Positions 18,743 to 27,299 of a stretch of DNA of 64,000 bases are shown here, piece by piece. The DNA lies in contig DATKYR010000035.1 of NCBI GenBank assembly GCA_035528395.1, forward strand, positions 13,837 to 77,836, written 5' to 3'. How positions within the stretch are numbered: the stretch's first letter is position 1; every line of letters starts with the position of its first letter. The DNA is from NIOZ-UU13 sp035528395 (GTDB lineage Bacteria > Planctomycetota > Phycisphaerae > Sedimentisphaerales > Anaerobacaceae). The position numbers were made by a program, and so were the translations under genes. Below the pieces are notes generated by a model. That model saw nothing but the letters and a program-made list of their open reading frames with translations. It was not told the DNA's origin and ran no database searches.

Positions 18743-19963
18743 TCAAATTATAGGCCTCCTCAGCAAATCCTTCACGGACACAAAGCCGACCCATTGTCCC
18801 TGGTCAGTAATGACCAAATGCCGAATACGATTGTCTGCCATAGTGCGATAAATATCATAGACAGACGTCTTGACATCCACGGAGACCAAAGGCGTGCTCA
18901 TAATCTGCTCCACTTTCATAGAAGCCGGACTCTGATTGGCAGATATAACCTTGCGGACAATGTCGGCTTCGCTGACAATGCCGACCGCTTTGCCCGGTTG
19001 GCCCACCAGAACACTGCCAATGGCGTGCTCCTTCATGACCTGAACAGCTTCTGCAACTGAAGCACCAGGAGCGACCGTAGGCGGGCCGTCTGTCATAAGG
19101 CGTCGAATAGGCTCGGCTGCTGAGCGTCTGAGGTACACGAACCAATATATGGCGGCAACCATGAAGCCACCTCCAATAATGTTGCCGATGCTAACCGGCA
19201 GCAAGTTGTGTAATAAAAACCCGGGTATAGTTAGTTTGGACAGATCGGGAGCCTGGCCGAGCGCATTCTGGGCCGCTTCCAGAACCTGCGGGCTTTGCTT
19301 GATTAGCAGGCCCGCGGGAATAAAGTACATATTGGCAACAGAGTGCTCAAATCCCAGAGCAACAAACGCAGTAATTGGGAATATAATGGCTAAGATTTTG
19401 TCTGTCACGGACCGCCCACTAAAGCAAAGCCAAACGGCTAAACAGACCAGTATATTGCAGAGAATCCTCTTGGAGAACGCTTCCCAGAACGCCAAGTTTA
19501 CTTTACTGTTTGCTATCATAAGCGCCTTTACTCCCACGGCCGAATCGGCAGAAGTCCATTGTCTACTGAGCCAAATTAAAAACACGATGGCCAATGAACC
19601 GACAAGATTACCTATGAAGACGATGATCCAATTACGCAGGAGCTGTTCTAACGTAACCTTTCTACTGACATAAGCCATTACAATCAGGTTATTTCCGGTG
19701 AACAATTCGGCCCCGGCAATGATTACTAATATCAGGCCTAAGCAGAAGACCAGACCGCCGATGAGTTTTGTCAGCCCAATGCTCAATTGTGAATCGTGAA
19801 TCACATAGGTATACAGAACCGCTCCAAAGGCGATAAATGATCCGGCCAAGACAGCAAGTGTAAACGTTGAGATAACGTCCAGGTTGCCTTTAATGATTCC
19901 CGCTTTCTCCACACGCGCAGCCATTTGAGCCGGTGCATAGGCGTCAATTTCGAAGCTTTCCAT
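18743..19963 (-). CDS. Formate/nitrite-type channel (FNT) fused to two CBS domains
   Basis: 406 residues. Residues about 20-280 form the FNT channel: AGAELFTGNN at 83-92 and GFEHSVANMYFIPAG at 204-218, the latter carrying the central pore histidine (H208). FNT proteins are pentameric inner-membrane channels for formate, nitrite, hydrosulfide or lactate. From about 287 two CBS motifs follow (MTDGPPTVAPGASVAEAV, then MSTPLVSVDVKTSVYDIY) that usually bind adenine nucleotides. The fusion suggests gating by energy charge or another adenylate ligand. The linker is only a few residues after the last helix (WFVYLRRSAAEPIRRL). Good ribosome site before ATG 19963. Which anion it carries cannot be read. 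Confidence 0.88.
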   Translation of the reverse strand: MESFEIDAYAPAQMAARVEKAGIIKGNLDVISTFTLAVLAGSFIAFGAVLYTYVIHDSQLSIGLTKLIGGLVFCLGLILVIIAGAELFTGNNLIVMAYVSRKVTLEQLLRNWIIVFIGNLVGSLAIVFLIWLSRQWTSADSAVGVKALMIANSKVNLAFWEAFSKRILCNILVCLAVWLCFSGRSVTDKILAIIFPITAFVALGFEHSVANMYFIPAGLLIKQSPQVLEAAQNALGQAPDLSKLTIPGFLLHNLLPVSIGNIIGGGFMVAAIYWFVYLRRSAAEPIRRLMTDGPPTVAPGASVAEAVQVMKEHAIGSVLVGQPGKAVGIVSEADIVRKVISANQSPASMKVEQIMSTPLVSVDVKTSVYDIYRTMADNRIRHLVITDQGQWVGFVSVKDLLRRPII

Positions 19964-20330
19964 TTAAGTCATCCTTTCCTTTTCACTGTCAGTGTAAAAC
20001 CCGCGGTCTTCGAGCGGGAACGAAAATGCGATCTTTAAATTGAGATTTCCTATTTACGACGCTTAACAACACTGTTGAACCTATCTATGGATGTCTCGGT
20101 CATAGAACCCGCACCTCTTCATTAATAGACTCTTGTTGCAACATAGCCAAGCGGCATTCTATCTCAATTTACAGCTTCTTGACAACAAAAAATAGTTTGT
20201 CCAAGGCCATCCGCGGACTTTTATGCCAGCATTCTACTAAATCTGGTGACTACTTCACGAAACAACTTGGATACCAGAAAACCACGGTGGCTATCTACCG
20301 CTACAGTCGAGGTGTCGTTATATAAAGGAC

Positions 20331-20360
20331 TTGACAGTATGCATAGTAAATTGCTATATT
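20331..20360 (+). promoter_or_regulatory. Sigma-70-type promoter of the truncated tRNA-Arg
   Basis: TTGACA at 20331-20336, 18-base spacer, TATATT at 20355-20360, ending 20 bases before the tRNA half. The same layout precedes the intact tRNA-Arg at 48432. Confidence 0.7.
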
Positions 20361-20380
20361 GCAACGGATTAAACATTGAA

Positions 20381-20420
20381 GCGCCTGTAGCTCAATTGGA
20401 CAGAGCGTCGGTCTACGGAA
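20381..20420 (+). pseudogene. Truncated tRNA-Arg: 5' half only
   Basis: The 40 bases match the first 40 of the intact tRNA-Arg(ACG) at 48432 with one difference (C for T in the D-loop region), covering acceptor strand, D arm, and the anticodon arm through the loop. After CTACGGAA the sequence diverges; no T arm or 3' acceptor follows. It keeps its own promoter, so it was once a working gene. Confidence 0.85.
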
Positions 20421-20549
20421 TCGTGACTCAGCGTGTAAGAGCTGTATTAGCAAGGATTTACAATGCGTTTATAAGCCAAAAATGAATGTTACAAGTGATG
20501 AGCAAGTGAATAAGTGAAAAACATATGGATTTAAAAAGTGGTTTAATAG

Positions 20550-20682
20550 GAGTCTGTCCGAGTAATAATTGTACAGCCTTTAATAGAATGGTATAATACT
20601 GGCCGATATTTATAAGAGAAATTCAATTCTTGGAGACTCACGGATGGGTAAGACATATCGGCCATGGAATCCTAATCAGCAG
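20550..20682 (+). mobile_element. 5' stub of an IS1182-type transposase gene
   Basis: ATG 20644 with a GGAG ribosome site opens with MGKTYRPWNPNQQ, the conserved start of IS1182-family transposases, then the similarity stops and a stop codon is reached soon after. The preceding ~90 bases, starting GGAGTCTGTCCGAG, probably hold the left end of the element. The rest of the element is missing. Confidence 0.6.
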
Positions 20683-20804
20683 GGAACTTCGTGTATTCTA
20701 TTGAATTCCGTTGAACCGCGCGTAACGTAGCTATCACCGGCGGGAATGGAGCGCAGCGGAATACCCGTCCGCGTGCATGGCATTGTTCTGTGTTGATAAT
20801 TCTT

Positions 20805-21644
20805 TTATAGTTTCTTGGCGATAACCGCAAATTCCTTGCTTTCAGAGTCGAATGGCGAGCCTGCAACATTTGAATAAAGCTTCTCAATTGAAAACCTGCA
20901 CTCCACAAATTCCCTCTCCAGAGCTTCAGGGCTGAAATACTGTAACCAGTTATAGACGGTACGCGTGCCTGCGGCGTCGATAAGTGTATATTTGTCAAGA
21001 ATCACCTTTTCTCTCTCGTACTTGAACGTATTCAGAAATCCGTAGTACTTATTCGGCGACCAGAAACCATTGAGGAGATTGGCTTCGTACAATGCTGTCT
21101 CTTCTCGTTGTTCAAATGCCGTCAGCGCATAAACATCGAGAAGAACTGAACCGCCAGGTTCCATGATTGTGTGGAACTTGCTCAGCATCTTCTTTCTCTG
21201 AGTGGGGCTGAGGGCGCAGAAGTCGCACATAATCATCAGGATGAGATGAAAGCGATTATCTGTTTCAAACTCTATGTAGTTCTGATTTATATAGTTGATG
21301 GACAATCCCTCCCTGGTTGCGACTTCCTGTGCGTACTGAATAGACCTCTTCGAGAAGTCTATCCCGGTCACATCCGCCTGCTTTTTAGCCAGCCTCGTTG
21401 TATACAATCCTGGGCCGCAGCCGAAGTCTGCAATCTTCGTCCCAGCTCCGACGTTGAAATAGGAGGTTATCCACTCGGCCGATCGGTCGATAAATGCAGC
21501 ATTTCGCGATGAAAGATCGATTTCCTCGTTTAGGTGGCAAGAGAGCATCTGCTTCGACGTATGCTCATCCGTCCAGAGGTCACTCGCCGTATAGAACTCA
21601 AACGGCTTAGGACGGGTGTTTATTTTTTCAACTTCCTCAAACAT
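20805..21644 (-). CDS. SAM-dependent methyltransferase, class I
   Basis: 279 residues of a Rossmann-fold methyltransferase. Motif I reads KIADFGCGPGLYTTRLA, followed by VTGIDFSKRSIQYAQ (acidic ribose-binding residue) and LILMIMCDFCALS (motif II/III region). The N-terminal cap FYTASDLWTDEHTSKQMLS and the C-terminal half are not specific enough to name a substrate; related proteins are annotated only as class I methyltransferases. Base composition here is about 47% G+C (28 of 60 at 20941-21000), clearly lower than the operon that starts 200 bp away. It is preceded on its coding strand by a 214-bp gap. Confidence 0.82.
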   Translation of the reverse strand: MFEEVEKINTRPKPFEFYTASDLWTDEHTSKQMLSCHLNEEIDLSSRNAAFIDRSAEWITSYFNVGAGTKIADFGCGPGLYTTRLAKKQADVTGIDFSKRSIQYAQEVATREGLSINYINQNYIEFETDNRFHLILMIMCDFCALSPTQRKKMLSKFHTIMEPGGSVLLDVYALTAFEQREETALYEANLLNGFWSPNKYYGFLNTFKYEREKVILDKYTLIDAAGTRTVYNWLQYFSPEALEREFVECRFSIEKLYSNVAGSPFDSESKEFAVIAKKL

Positions 21645-21858
21645 ATCATCTCTGATCTCTGATCTTTTTCTTACACAGAACTACTGATTATATGGTTTCC
21701 GTATAAAACTCCTGACCTCTCCGAGCCTCAGTATAACACCCCTTTGCCCAAAGTCCATAAGTAATCCCTTGGAAACGACTTACTAATTCCGGGGACACCC
21801 TAATCCCCCTGGCGAGGGAAGATACGCACGCTTGGCTTGAGAGAGGCATCCTCCTGGC

Positions 21859-22797
21859 TCAGTGCATTTGTGTGGGCGGCTTGAGGAATCCCTGATGCCG
21901 CAGCCAGGTGGCACACGCCTGCGTCCACGTGGAGCATGGATGGTCGCTCGGGCGGACGCCGAAGTCATGGGCGGCCGTCGCATAGATGTGCAGCTCCGCC
22001 GGGATGCCGGCTTTCTTCAGCGCAAGGTACATCAACACACTGTGCTCCGGCGGGCTGATGATATCGTCCCCGCCGTGCGCGAGGAAGATCGGAGGCGTTC
22101 CGACCGGGATACGCAGGCCGGGAGCGATATGGTCTTTGTCCTTCGCCTTCAGGTAGCCCGAATAGACTCCAATGGCGAAATCAGGCCGGCAACTGATTGT
22201 GTCCACGTCATCGATGGGCTCGTAGGTTCGCCGGTCGAAGCTCGTCGCCGTCGCAATCGCCAGATGGCCGCCTGCCGAGAAACCCACCATGCCGATTTGC
22301 TGCGGATGGATGCCCCACTCCTTAGCTTTGCTCCGCACCAGACTGACGGCTCGTTGCGCATCCTGGAGCGGGCGTCGGGCTGGCTCGCCCTTGGGCTCGT
22401 CGGGCCGGCGCGGGACACGGTACTTGAGGATGATGCCGGTGGCGCCAATTGAGTTCAACCAGGCGGCCACTTCCTCGCCTTCCAGTTGCCAGTAGAGATC
22501 CCAGTAGCCGCCCCCGGGGCAGATCAGCACCGCAGTCCCAGTGTCCTTCTCCTTCGCCGGCCGATAGATCGTGAGGGTCGGTTTGGTGACGTTGGTCACC
22601 AGCCTCGTGGGCTCGGTGACCTCGACCTGCTTGTGGTCCAGCTTCGGCGACATGCGGACCATTTCCTTGCCGATATTGCCGCTTTCTTCCGGAGCCCTGC
22701 CCGGCCAAACCTCGACGACCAGCGGCTTGTCAGCCCCAACCGTCGGCAAAGCCGCGCACATCGATATGACCAGAGAAACCATTAATGCGAATCGCAT
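21859..22797 (-). CDS. Secreted alpha/beta-hydrolase, acetyl-xylan-esterase-like
   Basis: 312 residues from ATG 22797, chosen because a GGAAAGGAGG ribosome site and a clean signal peptide (RFALMVSLVISMCAALPTVG) start there; the frame is open further upstream but that part is not protein-like. Alpha/beta-hydrolase fold: oxyanion region ICPGGGYWDLYW, nucleophile GFSAGGHLA, acid GGDDIISPPEH, and histidine ATAAHDFGVR. This matches the exported carbohydrate-esterase group (BD-FAE/axe-like). Last gene of a leftward G+C-rich operon with two amidohydrolases and an isomerase, suggesting removal of acyl groups from a plant or algal glycan. Confidence 0.85.
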   Translation of the reverse strand: MRFALMVSLVISMCAALPTVGADKPLVVEVWPGRAPEESGNIGKEMVRMSPKLDHKQVEVTEPTRLVTNVTKPTLTIYRPAKEKDTGTAVLICPGGGYWDLYWQLEGEEVAAWLNSIGATGIILKYRVPRRPDEPKGEPARRPLQDAQRAVSLVRSKAKEWGIHPQQIGMVGFSAGGHLAIATATSFDRRTYEPIDDVDTISCRPDFAIGVYSGYLKAKDKDHIAPGLRIPVGTPPIFLAHGGDDIISPPEHSVLMYLALKKAGIPAELHIYATAAHDFGVRPSDHPCSTWTQACATWLRHQGFLKPPTQMH

Positions 22798-22853
22798 GAC
22801 TGAACAATCCTCCTTTCCTTGCATTGCTCGATCCTTTCGGCGTTCGCCTTGTG

Positions 22854-23630
22854 CTACAATCGCAACCAGGTCATCGCGTTCTGCGAGCGGATCTTTTCCT
22901 TGTCGGCCTCGCTCGCGTCCAATACTTCCAGCTTCACCAATGCGGGGTCCGGATAGTTGAAGGGCATACCGGTCCCGAACATCACACGCTCGGCCCCCAA
23001 ATTCGTGATGAGCTGCCCAAGCTCGTTCGCCAGCACGGCACTCAAGCGGGACAGTTCCATGGCATAATTGGACGGCAGACCATTGTCCTTCCGCCCGAGC
23101 GGGCACCCTGTGTAGCCGATGCCGTTCAGCAAGATAAAGCGTGCTTTTGGGTGAGCTTTCACCAACTCGACAATCTCCTCCAGCGGCACGTCGGGGACGT
23201 TCAGCAGCCAGCTCCGCTCGCGGTTGTCCTCCACTCGGATGGGAATGGAGATGACCAAGCCTCGCTCAGCCGCGGCGCTCACCAGTTCCCGGCAGCACGG
23301 GCTGGAGAGACTGTAGTTGTGCCACTTGGGGTAGAGGCGCAGGCCCGCCATACCGAAATCCTCGTGGCAGGCTTTCAGATCATCCTGCCAACCGGCATAG
23401 AATGGATTGATGACGGCAAATGGAATCAGCCGGTCACTATGACCACGGACCTCCTCCGCCATCTCCTCATTGCCGGCCTGTGCGTTACGGTAGGTAATGG
23501 CGCTGGCGCTGGAGACAACCGCCTTGTCGATCCGTTTGGAGTCCATCAGCGCGAGCAGCGACGCGGCAGTGTTGTGCCGCAGCCGGCGGAACGCAAAATG
23601 ACCGAGATACGCATTCACGTCAACGATCAT
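22854..23630 (-). CDS. Amidohydrolase-2 family TIM-barrel protein
   Basis: 258 residues, overlapping the upstream amidohydrolase stop by four bases (ATGA). Cytoplasmic, no signal. It starts IVDVNAYLGHFAFRRLRH, a form of the amidohydrolase-2 N-terminus in which the HxH metal pair is replaced (NAY), and ends with the family segment VMFGTGMPFNYPDPALVKLE. PHARFILLNG-like strand at LVKAHPKARFILLNGIGY. Family members are decarboxylases or lactonases (for example uronate-type lactone hydrolases). The missing metal pair means the reaction may differ from its upstream partner's, or the two may work as a pair. Confidence 0.8.
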   Translation of the reverse strand: MIVDVNAYLGHFAFRRLRHNTAASLLALMDSKRIDKAVVSSASAITYRNAQAGNEEMAEEVRGHSDRLIPFAVINPFYAGWQDDLKACHEDFGMAGLRLYPKWHNYSLSSPCCRELVSAAAERGLVISIPIRVEDNRERSWLLNVPDVPLEEIVELVKAHPKARFILLNGIGYTGCPLGRKDNGLPSNYAMELSRLSAVLANELGQLITNLGAERVMFGTGMPFNYPDPALVKLEVLDASEADKEKIRSQNAMTWLRL

Positions 23631-24571
23631 GGTTTCCGCCTCCGCAAGAGCTTCATCATGTTTTCGCTCAGGATCTTCTCCTTGTCCTGTGCGCTCAGGT
23701 TCGCCCCACGAATCTTGCCCACCCCTGCTGTCATGGACGAGTCACAGCCAAAGAGGAGCCGATCCACCCCTACTACTGCTGCGGCCATCTCCACCGTGCC
23801 CTCATCCGTTACGCTGCCGCTGGTGTCGAGCAAGACGTTCGGCGCGTGGCGCAGGGCCTTGATCGTCCACTCCCAATCACCCCCGCCGGAGATGTGCGCA
23901 CAGATAAGCATGGCTTCTGCGTAGCGGCGAGCCAGTTCAGCGAGGTGCCCGCCGTCGGACATTCGCGGCTGGTCCTCTACGAAGTAGTGGGAGTGCGACG
24001 CGTGGTGCAGGATCGGCACGCCCAGCTCAGTCGCCAGCTCCACGATGGGAAAGACCACCGGCTCCGTGCAGGTGTACTCGTTGTAAAGCTTGATACCGAT
24101 AAACCCACGATCTCCAACGCAGCGGCGGACTTCCTCCAACGCCTCTCGGCCGTAGCCGGGATTGACGTAGCAGTAGCCGAGCACCCGGCCGGGGAACCGG
24201 CGCATCCCGTCGGCCGTCCACCGGTTGCATTCCCGAAAACCGTCGGCGGTCGCCGGCCGGTGCGGTGTGAGGGTCGAGCAGCACAATTGGTCGATTCCCA
24301 GCTTGTCCGCCGCCTCAATGAGCTTGCGATCGTCCGCCTCCCATGTAGCGCGGCTCCGATGAGTCAAGTGCGCATGACAGTCAATGACCTTGCCTTTGCG
24401 GAGCGGGCCGCTCGACGTACCATGTACAGGCTGCTCGATGGCCGCGCACGCCGATGGCAGTGCCGCCGCCCCCATCGCCACGACCGTGGCGGCCGAACCC
24501 TTCAGGAGCGTTCGTCGCGATACGCCCGGCTGAGGCGCCGGCGGACCTGAGGTTATCTGGGGGATGGCCAT
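23627..24571 (-). CDS. Tat-exported amidohydrolase-2 family protein
   Basis: 314 residues from ATG 24571 (AGGAGG nine bases before). Twin-arginine signal VSRRTLLKGSAATVVAMG with a small-residue cleavage region. The mature part begins KVIDCHAHLTH, giving the HxH metal ligands of the amidohydrolase superfamily; LICAHISGGGDWEW and LLFGCDSSMTAGVG carry later ligand positions. Coupled by ATGA to the next amidohydrolase. Export by Tat of one partner but not the other is odd: either the second lacks an export signal because it acts in the cytoplasm, or it is carried out with its partner. Confidence 0.85.
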   Translation of the reverse strand: MAIPQITSGPPAPQPGVSRRTLLKGSAATVVAMGAAALPSACAAIEQPVHGTSSGPLRKGKVIDCHAHLTHRSRATWEADDRKLIEAADKLGIDQLCCSTLTPHRPATADGFRECNRWTADGMRRFPGRVLGYCYVNPGYGREALEEVRRCVGDRGFIGIKLYNEYTCTEPVVFPIVELATELGVPILHHASHSHYFVEDQPRMSDGGHLAELARRYAEAMLICAHISGGGDWEWTIKALRHAPNVLLDTSGSVTDEGTVEMAAAVVGVDRLLFGCDSSMTAGVGKIRGANLSAQDKEKILSENMMKLLRRRKP

Positions 24572-24672
24572 ACGTTTCTGCCTCCTGTCCAATAGAAATA
24601 ACCTGTTGCAGTCAACAGCCCAAAGGTTGCCAACAGAACCACCCAGCAACTGCCCCGTATTCTCTTAAGCAT
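24553..24672 (-). CDS. Small membrane protein, 39 residues
   Basis: ATG 24672 with GGTGAG four bases upstream. One predicted membrane helix (GSCWVVLLATFGLLTATGYF) preceded by Lys/Arg (MLKRIRG), so the N-terminus should stay inside. Its last 19 bases overlap the start of the Tat amidohydrolase gene in another frame, a layout that would allow coupled translation. No family recognised; may be chance. Confidence 0.35.
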   Translation of the reverse strand: MLKRIRGSCWVVLLATFGLLTATGYFYWTGGRNVWPSPR

Positions 24673-24710
24673 ATCTCACCGGATCCTTTCTATGGTCAGG
24701 AGATTTTCAT

Positions 24711-24833
24711 TCACGGTGCGGCATGGCCGGGCCTCGCCAGACGCTGCCTGACGTAGTTCAGACCGTCGTCGGATGGTTCGAATTTCACTCGCTTGATGTT
24801 CGAGAAGGGCAGATCGTCGAACGCCTGCCACAT
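24711..24833 (-). pseudogene. Short C-terminal gene remnant, 40 codons
   Basis: The frame starting WQAFDDLPFSNIKRVKFEP has the codon bias of neighbouring genes and ends in TGA at 24711. It resembles the tail of a larger enzyme, but no family was identified and nothing upstream continues it. It fills part of the 305-bp gap between the isomerase and amidohydrolase genes. Confidence 0.3.
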
Positions 24834-24977
24834 TTGACCGTTGTCCTACGGGCTCCCAATTGTAGATTTCGGATTGAGGATTGCGAATTAGCGGCCCACC
24901 CGATCCACAATCAGCCAACGTCAGAAGTGCTGCCAGTAAGCCGAGGCAATTCACAGATGAGAAGAATATGCAATCTT

Positions 24978-26000
24978 TCATATCCACTCCCGCATGATCC
25001 GCAGGTACTCGCGGCAGGTTTCTCGCATGTCGGGGTCGCCGGGATGCCGGTCCTGCTCGATGGAGGCGAAGCCGTTGAAGCCGATCTGCTTGAGGGCCGT
25101 GACAATCGCCTGGATGTCCATCACACCCCGACCGAACGGCGGGAACTGTCGCATCAAGCCGTCGATATCGCGCATGTGCACGTTCATCAGGTGCTTGCCC
25201 ACTTTGTGGATGGCGACTGGAGGGTATTCCCGCTGGAGCAGCGTCCAGCCCGCGTCGATATTGTAGCCCAGATCGTCGTCGCGAATCTGGTCCCACAGCC
25301 GCAGGAACGACGCCGCATCCGGGACCAAGCAATGTGTGTGCTGCTCGATGGAGAACTTCAGGCCGTGGGCTTTCGCCCGTGAAAGGCAGGCTTTGGTGGT
25401 CTCCACGTAGGCGTTCCACACCCGGTCCCAATCGAATCCTTCCGCAATGTCGATGTGATACTTCTGGCCTGGTTTGGGCTTGGCGATCTCGTAGTAGCGG
25501 GGCAGATACTCCGTCGGCCCTTTCAGCTCGCGCGCCCAGGGAGCTACGATATTAATGATCGGCGCGCCCAGCTCTTTCCCGATTCGGCAGCCCGCCTCGA
25601 AGTAGGCGAGTGCCTGCTCGCGAGCGGCTCGATCCGTGCTCGAGAGGTCCTCGACCACCGGCTGGAAGAGGACGAACTGCGATACACGCAATTTGTTTTG
25701 CTGGAGCTTTTGGTTGAGCCGAGCGACCCGGGCGTCCGTCCAGAACTCCTTGAGGTCTCTACGTGCCGTCACGATCAATTCGACGCCGTCGAAGCCCAGC
25801 TCACCGATGACATCCAGGGCCCGCTCGGGGTCCGCGGCGGGGCTCAGATTGTGAAAACACCAACTCAGGCAGCCAACTTGGGTCTTGCCTTGCGGGCGTG
25901 ACGGCGGTTCTGCAGCCGTTGCGGACAGTGACAGTCCGGAAGCCGCGATCGCGGCGGTCTGGAGAAACTGACGGCGATTCAAATCAAATCGAGTCTTCAT
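24978..26000 (-). CDS. Tat-exported sugar isomerase/epimerase-like TIM barrel
   Basis: 340 residues from ATG 26000 (AAGGAG before it). Tat signal DLNRRQFLQTAAIAASG. The TIM barrel shows FDGVELIVTARRD, the catalytic-type KFSIEQHTHCLV (Glu and His ligands), YNIDAGWTLL, NVHMRDIDGLMRQFPPFG (His-x-Arg-Asp metal/substrate set) and FASIEQDRHPGD. This matches the xylose-isomerase-like / IolE-IolI-like group that epimerises or isomerises keto-sugars and inosose. Member of the G+C-rich leftward operon. The upstream in-frame extension was rejected because the Tat motif and ribosome site fix the start. Confidence 0.87.
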   Translation of the reverse strand: MKTRFDLNRRQFLQTAAIAASGLSLSATAAEPPSRPQGKTQVGCLSWCFHNLSPAADPERALDVIGELGFDGVELIVTARRDLKEFWTDARVARLNQKLQQNKLRVSQFVLFQPVVEDLSSTDRAAREQALAYFEAGCRIGKELGAPIINIVAPWARELKGPTEYLPRYYEIAKPKPGQKYHIDIAEGFDWDRVWNAYVETTKACLSRAKAHGLKFSIEQHTHCLVPDAASFLRLWDQIRDDDLGYNIDAGWTLLQREYPPVAIHKVGKHLMNVHMRDIDGLMRQFPPFGRGVMDIQAIVTALKQIGFNGFASIEQDRHPGDPDMRETCREYLRIMREWI

Positions 26001-26092
26001 AAGTCTACTCCTTCTTGTTATGGTGGGTGGCGACGATGCCACCCGTTGTTTCTGCTTCCCACGCCGAGCTTGCAGGCTGTGAATCCTCTGGC

Positions 26093-27295
26093 CTATAGTG
26101 CACCGGTGTATCCTGCCCCTTCGAGAGCGAGGAACCAGGGCGTGGCAGACAGTCCATCCCAGCCGGATGGGTTGTGTTTCGTCAGGAATACCCTTCGCAA
26201 AGTTTCGTCGTATGGCACCAGGGCTGTCCACAGCACGCCGGGCGAGTTTCTCCATCTTGGGTCCGGCTGACCACCGTCGATGCGCTGGAACTTGGCGCCG
26301 GTCACCTGCTGGTTCCACATGAAGTCACGGTTCGTGGCGATGAGCCGCTGTATATCCTCCTTGGTGAAGACCAACCCGTGCTCGAAGGCCGTGACGATAG
26401 CCTCGACATCGATCCCGTAATAGCCACCATTCGGATGAACACCGACCCAGTGCTTGGGCGAACCGTCGGCCTTGCAGTCCCACGTTCCCGCGGGGTCCCA
26501 ATAGTTCCAGACAAAGTACGTTCCGTCCTGGCGCGTCTTCATCCGCGATTTCATGAGCCGGAACCATTTCTCCGCCCGCTCCCGGTAGACGGGTTTCCTC
26601 GTCACATCATACATTGCGATCAGCCAGCGAGCGATGTGGTTCTCCTTGTTGTCGGGATTGGAGAAACCGTCGGTGTTGCGCCGGGCGTAGCCCTCGGTCC
26701 ATTGTCCGGTCTTCGGGTCGATACCGAAAAGGGGAACCACCCACAGTCCGCCGTTAGCGATCTCGCGCCAACAGCCGCGCGAATCCCACTTTTCGAAGAC
26801 CCGCTCGGCCAATCTAAGATACGCCTGGGCCTGCGAGTCGAATTTGCCCTTGAGCGAGGGGGTCTTGAGGATCTCATCCGCCGTCAGGACGACCGGGCGC
26901 AGAACCATCGCCTCTCCCAGCAGGCTGTCCGTATAGAAGCTTTCTGTGGCGTCCATTCCGCTTTTGGGCCAACCGACAAAACCGTCCGGCTCTTCGACGC
27001 CGCGGCGAACGCATGAGTCCATCCAGTCGATCAGCATCTCGACCCACTTCGGATCGCGCGTCGCCAAATACCCATAGTAGAAGCCGTTCAGAAACGGGCT
27101 GACGAGCCAGCCGAGTTGTTCGCCCATTTCCTTGTCGCAGTAGCGCGAGCGGGCTCTGCCCAGAATGTTCTTCTCCCATCGGGCGAGCCAATCCTGAGTC
27201 AGGTCCGTACTGGCAGCGCCGCGCACGTCACTCTTCACTAACGGCAATGCGGCCCCGGCAAGGACCAGATCCCCGAGGAATTCACGGCGATTCAT
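26093..27295 (-). CDS. Tat-exported protein of unknown function, probable alpha-toroid
   Basis: 400 residues from ATG 27295 (GGAGGAGAAATGAAGTC before it). Tat signal MNRREFLGDLVLAGAALP. The rest alternates amphipathic helices with short aromatic loops (FLNGFYYGYLATRDPKW, GGLWVVPLFGIDPKTGQW, WFRLMKSRMKTRQDGTYFVW, HPNGGYYGIDVEAIVTAFEH), typical of alpha/alpha-toroid glycan lyases, epimerases or hydrolases. No exact family recognised. It starts four to five bases after the stop of the small secreted protein at 27300, so the two are co-translated. Confidence 0.65.
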   Translation of the reverse strand: MNRREFLGDLVLAGAALPLVKSDVRGAASTDLTQDWLARWEKNILGRARSRYCDKEMGEQLGWLVSPFLNGFYYGYLATRDPKWVEMLIDWMDSCVRRGVEEPDGFVGWPKSGMDATESFYTDSLLGEAMVLRPVVLTADEILKTPSLKGKFDSQAQAYLRLAERVFEKWDSRGCWREIANGGLWVVPLFGIDPKTGQWTEGYARRNTDGFSNPDNKENHIARWLIAMYDVTRKPVYRERAEKWFRLMKSRMKTRQDGTYFVWNYWDPAGTWDCKADGSPKHWVGVHPNGGYYGIDVEAIVTAFEHGLVFTKEDIQRLIATNRDFMWNQQVTGAKFQRIDGGQPDPRWRNSPGVLWTALVPYDETLRRVFLTKHNPSGWDGLSATPWFLALEGAGYTGAL

Positions 27296-27299
27296 GACT

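Larger units (their letters stand above)
19964..20804. other. 841-bp gap with a tRNA half and a transposase stub
   Basis: Contains the leader of the FNT-CBS gene, a promoter at 20331-20360, a 5' half of tRNA-Arg (20381-20420) and an insertion-sequence stub (20550-20682). No complete gene. Confidence 0.6.

Noticed and set aside
20246..20485. 79-codon frame with APVAQLDRAS
   Set aside because: This peptide is a translation of the tRNA-Arg 5' half, a well-known artefact of gene calling over tRNA.
22797..23106. N-terminal extension of the esterase gene
   Set aside because: Not protein-like, and the ribosome site and signal peptide start at 22797.
22824..23924. 366-codon + strand frame
   Set aside because: Shadow of the two amidohydrolase genes in a G+C-rich region where long antisense frames arise by base composition.
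26174..27016. 280-codon + strand frame
   Set aside because: Antisense to the Tat-exported toroid gene; no ribosome site, low-complexity residues.
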